A DNA stretch of 64,000 bases from Aldrovandia affinis. Lineage: Eukaryota > Chordata > Actinopteri > Notacanthiformes > Halosauridae. A program made the translations under genes and the position numbers. The stretch lies in assembly GCA_029706075.1 (NCBI GenBank), contig JAINUG010000136.1:1536001-1600000 (forward strand). The letters run 5' to 3'. This document shows, piece by piece, positions 61,973 to 64,000 of the stretch. Position 1 is the stretch's first letter, and every line of letters begins with the position of its first letter. The notes under the pieces were generated by a model. It was given only the letters and a program-made list of their open reading frames with translations. It was not told where the DNA came from and made no database searches.

Positions 61973-63439
61973 ACATATTTGGATAAGCCAATGCTCTCAT
62001 AGTGAAATTTTTTAAAATTTATCAATAATAAATAAATATATAATATTTATATAATATATAATATATAAAATATATAATATATCATATTTATCAATAAATA
62101 AAACATATTAATAAGGACTCAACCTGTCACAGCGTAATGAGTGACAGCACTATGAAGGTGATTCCTGGGGCGTTGTGTGTGTCACAGTTCTCACCTGCGG
62201 ATCCCAGCAGGGTGTGGTACTCCGCCCCTCGCTGTGTGGGCCCCTCGTCCTGCTTCTTCTCCTTCTCCTCGGCCTCGTAGCGGTCCCAGTTGGACTCCAG
62301 CTTCCTCCGGGAGAACGTCTCGCGCTCCTCGTCCTCCTGGTCTCGGCCGTCCGCCTCATCTCGACCCTTCAAAACACAATGGGCTCGTCAGCACACCTGT
62401 ACTTCAGCTGGAGCAGGAAACGTCCCTCCCTTCACCTGGATGGGCATTCAAACTGGGGGGTGGCACAATTGAGGCTTTAAGTAGATGACTTACCCAAATG
62501 ACAACAGTGCAGATGATTTTTTTTTTTTTTTAACTACATTTACTTACAGGTTTAAGAAGATCATCAGAGCGACTTACACCCCACAAGCACAAGCACAAGC
62601 ACAAGCACAAGCACAAGCACAAGCACAAGCACAAACACAAACACAAACAAACACAAACAAACACAAACAAACACAAAAACAAGCAAGCACGAACACGTGT
62701 ATTCTCTTGAAACCCCTCAATAGTTCACACTTGCATCCGGGAAGTGCTGCTATAGAAACACTGGACAAGACGTGCAAGTCAAGCTACGCGTCGTGTTACT
62801 GTGCTATGACATTACTGCCTCCCAGCGGCAACTCGACCAAAATAGCACACTTCCGTGTCCTGACCTGTCACACGTCACTGCGAAAGGCACTTACGAAACA
62901 ATAACAATGAAAAATTGCACAAATTAATAAAAATACACGTATAACTTTTTAGCGTTGTAAAAACATCTGCCACATCACCGGAGCACGCCTTAACTACCTT
63001 ATATCCGTTTTTAATTACACCTACAGTGCCAAATGTGATACTTAGATAGCAAGCTAAGTAGCAATACATTGCGAAGGAACTAGCAAGTAGTTTAGTTTCT
63101 TTAGATCCATCAGCTAGACACCCATTTTTTACAGCTTCCCACAGATAAATAACATGAAGGCGGTAGCTTATATAATATTAGCTAACCAACGGTATATAAC
63201 TTGTAGCTAGTTTGCGAGTTTCATTTCACAAGCTGAGAAATAGCGAGGCCTTTGGCACTCACCTGGCGATGCTCCGCAACATACCCACCACGTCCTCTAC
63301 CGCGATAATGGTCTCTTCGTCCCCTTCCACGATTCTGGCTCCCCCTGCCCCGTCCTCGGTGTTCACCCGAACTCTGGTGGGACTCACTCCCACCTCCCCT
63401 CTTCCAACTTCCGCCTCGGCCCCTAGGTCTCGGCTCCAT
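48452..63439 (-). CDS. aven: Aven, apoptosis and caspase activation inhibitor (six coding exons)
   Basis: Spliced product of about 329 residues (990 nt with stop); the human protein is about 362. AVEN is known to bind Apaf-1 and Bcl-xL, and its RGG region binds G-quadruplex mRNA. Seen here: RG/RGG-rich N-terminus (exon 1), conserved core RRKLESNWDRYEAEEKE and TQRGAEYHTLLGSAGDSF (exons 2-3), FQALPLYLRLNLEAEL (exon 4), LDQDLDLLLNLQ (exon 5) and the end LEDWLDSMIS (exon 6). Exon phases agree at all five junctions. It is tail-to-tail with ryr3 and head-to-head with chrm5, the human 15q14 order. No nuclear export or catalytic motif is claimed. Confidence 0.95.
49140..49395 (+). mobile_element. Non-LTR retrotransposon fragment
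   Basis: Shares AATTCTGCAC(A/T)GATAT and GAGCCT(A/G)GATGGGCTGAA with the copy at 41163-41440. Lies in aven intron 5-6. Confidence 0.6.
49408..49729 (-). CDS. aven: aven exon 5
   Basis: Acceptor GGTTTCAG, donor GTGAGT. Encodes EKTPVELPTVTRKPKRDSN, a Pro-rich variable region, then GELDQDLDLLLNLQTAVPD. The LDLLLNL motif is shared with human AVEN. Confidence 0.95.
49827..49913 (-). CDS. aven: aven exon 4
   Basis: Acceptor TTTGGCAG, donor GTACAG. Encodes MLVDLNALTKTFQALPLYLR and LNLEAELAQ. Confidence 0.95.
50180..50312 (+). repeat. (TG)n-rich tract near aven exon 3
   Basis: TG repeat with GCGTT and CATG interruptions just downstream of the aven exon 3 donor (minus strand). Confidence 0.85.
50328..50398 (-). 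CDS. aven: aven exon 3
   Basis: Acceptor TCTTCCAG, donor GTGCGG. Encodes DSFTQFRLAEERDWEVDSLA and IDK, matching the DSFSQFRFAEEKEWDSE region of human AVEN. Confidence 0.95.
50399..51955. other. aven intron 2, 3' part
   Basis: No gene or clear element. A small GCGCATCACCCACG repeat lies at 51498-51530. Confidence 0.5.
51958..52140 (+). mobile_element. LINE reverse-transcriptase fragment
   Basis: DFQVLLLIYKALTGLAPTC then TYISDCL matches the FK(V/I)LLLTYKALHGLAPSYL motif at the C-terminal end of many fish non-LTR reverse transcriptases. Fragment only, in aven intron 2. Confidence 0.75.
52141..54415. other. aven intron 2, middle part
   Basis: No gene seen. A repeat-like phrase, GATGACGAGAACAGGCCACT CGGCCCATCTAG, at about 53427-53460 looks like a known type of fish interspersed repeat, family not assigned. 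Confidence 0.45.
54423..54510 (+). repeat. (CA)n and (GAAT)n mixed tract
   Basis: CA-rich sequence with GCATGCACACA and GAATGAATGAATG. Confidence 0.8.
55734..55877 (+). mobile_element. tRNA-derived SINE with L2-type tail
   Basis: TGGCTCAGTTGGTAGAGCAC (A box), GGTTGTGGGTTCAGTCCCCA (B box), tail AAGTCGCTTTGGATAAAAGC GTCTGCTAAATGGC. Followed directly by a (TA)n tract at 55876-55913. Confidence 0.9.
57235..57326 (-). mobile_element. hAT-type end fragment
   Basis: On the minus strand: TAGGGCTGTCCCCGACTAAA then CCTTGGTCGACCAACAGTCG, a common fish hAT terminal motif. The other end is not seen. Confidence 0.55.
58310..58476 (+). mobile_element. Retroposon 3' end with (GAAT)n tail
   Basis: CCCTGCGATGGATTGACAAC, CCTGTCCAGGTTGTATTCCT and GCTGGGATAGGCTCCAGCCC, then AAGCGGGTTAGATGAATGAA repeats. 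A familiar fish non-LTR/SINE 3' end, class from memory. Confidence 0.7.
58860..59601 (+). promoter_or_regulatory. chrm5: Possible chrm5 promoter and untranslated first exon inside aven intron 2
   Basis: A CpG-rich patch (58900-59020, with GCCCCGCCCC at 58901 and several CGCG) stands out from AT-rich surroundings. Downstream at 59601/59602 lies a strong donor, GGGAAAAG|GTGAGCA. In human, CHRM5 5' UTR exons overlap AVEN introns. An untranslated exon here spliced to 63843 is an inference. Confidence 0.35.
59030..59165 (+). repeat. Minisatellite in the CpG-rich patch
   Basis: Units of ACGCTCAAACTCCAGCACC and CACGCAGACCAGCAC. Confidence 0.85.
59605..61940. other. aven intron 2, 5' part
   Basis: No gene seen. 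A weak tRNA-like head (TTAGCTCAGCGAGCTAAATC, AGTTCGAAATTC) at 60361-60420 lacks acceptor-stem pairing. Confidence 0.45.
61942..62105. repeat. (AAT)n tract and AT-rich palindromic stretch
   Basis: Nine AAT units at about 61942-61970, then ATATAATATTTATATAATAT-type sequence. Confidence 0.85.
62195..62366 (-). CDS. aven: aven exon 2, conserved core
   Basis: Acceptor TTTTGAAG, donor GTGAGA. Encodes GRDEADGRDQEDEERETFS, then RRKLESNWDRYEAEEKE and TQRGAEYHTLLGSA. SNWDRY is the clearest AVEN signature. Confidence 0.95.
62580..62690 (+). repeat. Hexanucleotide (CACAAG)n and (CACAAA)n tract
   Basis: About nine CACAAG units grading into CACAAACA units, in aven intron 1-2.. it lies just upstream (5') of exon 2 on the aven strand. 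Confidence 0.9.
63263..63439 (-). CDS. aven: aven exon 1, RG-rich N-terminus
   Basis: ATG at 63439-63437 begins MEPRPRGRGGSWKRGGG. Many RG and RGG pairs follow, including RGRGRGSQNRGRGRR and HYRGRGRGG. It ends EHRQ at donor GTGAGT. The start is chosen as the first ATG of the open frame and by position. Confidence 0.93.
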
Positions 63440-63842
63440 CAACTGTTCAGTTTTGAAACACCTAACAGTTTGAGTGATAGCCAGGCAAGTTCAGTTAGCT
63501 ACGTTAGCTATCTTGCTAATCTCTCACACCTACGTCCAGCCTTTTACTTTCTGCCAGTCTGATGGTGAAGGCGGAACAGCGTGACATTTCGTGTTACAGT
63601 GTTTATACTCCCTCCAGCAACAACGACCTTTCCCTCAAGTGCCGCCTTGTAAGCGTGATGAGCAACAGTGAAGTGTTGCTCATTTAATCACAGATGATCA
63701 TGTTATATATGTTGGGGAAAAAACAGCATGACAATTATTTTTATTCCAATGGTCGGATATATTGAAACTGTTTCTCACACAACTTCATTATTGTAATCTA
63801 TAAAGCACATTTGATCTACTCCGAATTATTATGTTTCTGCAG
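63440..63842. promoter_or_regulatory. Head-to-head aven/chrm5 intergenic segment
   Basis: About 400 bp between the aven start codon (minus) and the chrm5 coding exon (plus). It should hold the aven 5' UTR and promoter. I see no TATA box or CpG island. The chrm5 side looks like an intron end (AATTATTATGTTTCTGCAG), so the chrm5 promoter is probably further upstream. Confidence 0.5.
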
Positions 63843-64000
63843 AAGACGGTTCTGAGACGATGATGGGGGTCCCAGTCCGTTTCCTGTGGACGTAGACTGA
63901 CAACAGCAGCATGGAAGCTGAGGATCCCCAGAACTCCACAGTCCAAGGAAATGCATCATATATCCAGCCTATCACGCACAGTCTGTGGGAAGTCATGGCC
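63843..64000 (+). CDS. chrm5: Muscarinic acetylcholine receptor M5, N-terminus (cut by window end)
   Basis: The coding exon probably begins at 63843 after acceptor TTTCTGCAG. ATG at 63911 opens 30 codons to the window end: MEAEDPQNSTVQGNASYIQP then ITHSLWEVMA. The NST and NAS sequons fit an extracellular glycosylated N-terminus, and HSLWEVMA matches the HRLWEV that precedes TM1 in human CHRM5. It is a Gq-coupled acetylcholine receptor of the plasma membrane; no transmembrane segment is inside the window. An in-frame TAG at 63893-63895 supports this ATG. Whether it is the a or b teleost copy cannot be told. Confidence 0.88.
63860..63895 (+). promoter_or_regulatory. chrm5: Short upstream ORF of chrm5
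   Basis: ATG-ATG at 63860 opens 11 codons (MMGVPVRFLWT) and stops at TAG 63893-63895, 15 nt before the chrm5 ATG and in the same frame. A termination-reinitiation uORF is possible. Its function is inferred from position only. Confidence 0.6.

Overview
This window is nuclear DNA of a ray-finned fish, most likely a teleost. Coding exons are short and separated by GT...AG introns. The introns are packed with (TG)n, (CA)n and (TC)n microsatellites, minisatellites, tRNA-derived SINEs, hAT-type MITEs, a Tc1-like remnant and small LINE remnants. I see no bacterial, phage or viral gene set. Lineage is inferred from gene content and repeat style only.

Region 1 to 47084, plus strand: the 3' part of a ryanodine receptor gene, resolved here into 68 coding exons that end at a TAA. 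Protein features and synteny (RYR3-AVEN-CHRM5, as in human 15q14) make it ryr3. Exon phases agree at every junction except one: window exon 11 is one nucleotide short. The sum of the exons (8972 nt) is also one short of a multiple of three. The exons encode, in order, the acidic divergent region 3, the RIH/solenoid region, the RyR repeat (phosphorylation) domain, the helical solenoids, the calmodulin-binding segment, the RIH-associated region, the EF-hand pair, the transmembrane helices, the GGGIGDE selectivity filter with S6, and the C-terminal zinc-binding tail. Two microexons of 15 and 18 nt match the positions of the alternatively spliced ASI and ASII segments known in RYR1.

Region 47085 to 48451: tail-to-tail intergenic DNA with candidate polyadenylation signals for both genes.

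Region 48452 to 63439, minus strand: aven (apoptosis and caspase activation inhibitor) in six coding exons, about 329 residues. It has an RG-rich N-terminus, a conserved SNWDRY core and a conserved acidic C-terminus. Its second intron (11.8 kb) holds repeats, a CpG-rich patch and a good splice donor that may be an untranslated first exon of chrm5.

Region 63843 to 64000, plus strand: the start of chrm5 (muscarinic acetylcholine receptor M5), 30 codons, cut by the window end. It has a short upstream ORF and lies head-to-head with aven.

The most unusual observation is that intronic tandem arrays in ryr3 repeatedly include copies of the splice junction itself. Exon 26 has eight 44-bp units, each ending in a copy of its 5' splice site, and the reading frame stays open to an in-frame alternative donor 132 nt downstream. 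Exon 35 has a 35-bp donor array. Exon 9 has a 39-bp acceptor array. Exons 7 and 31 have extra copies of their own ends, and exon 68 may have one. This looks like repeated minisatellite birth at exon-intron boundaries and could diversify or endanger splicing of a large channel gene.
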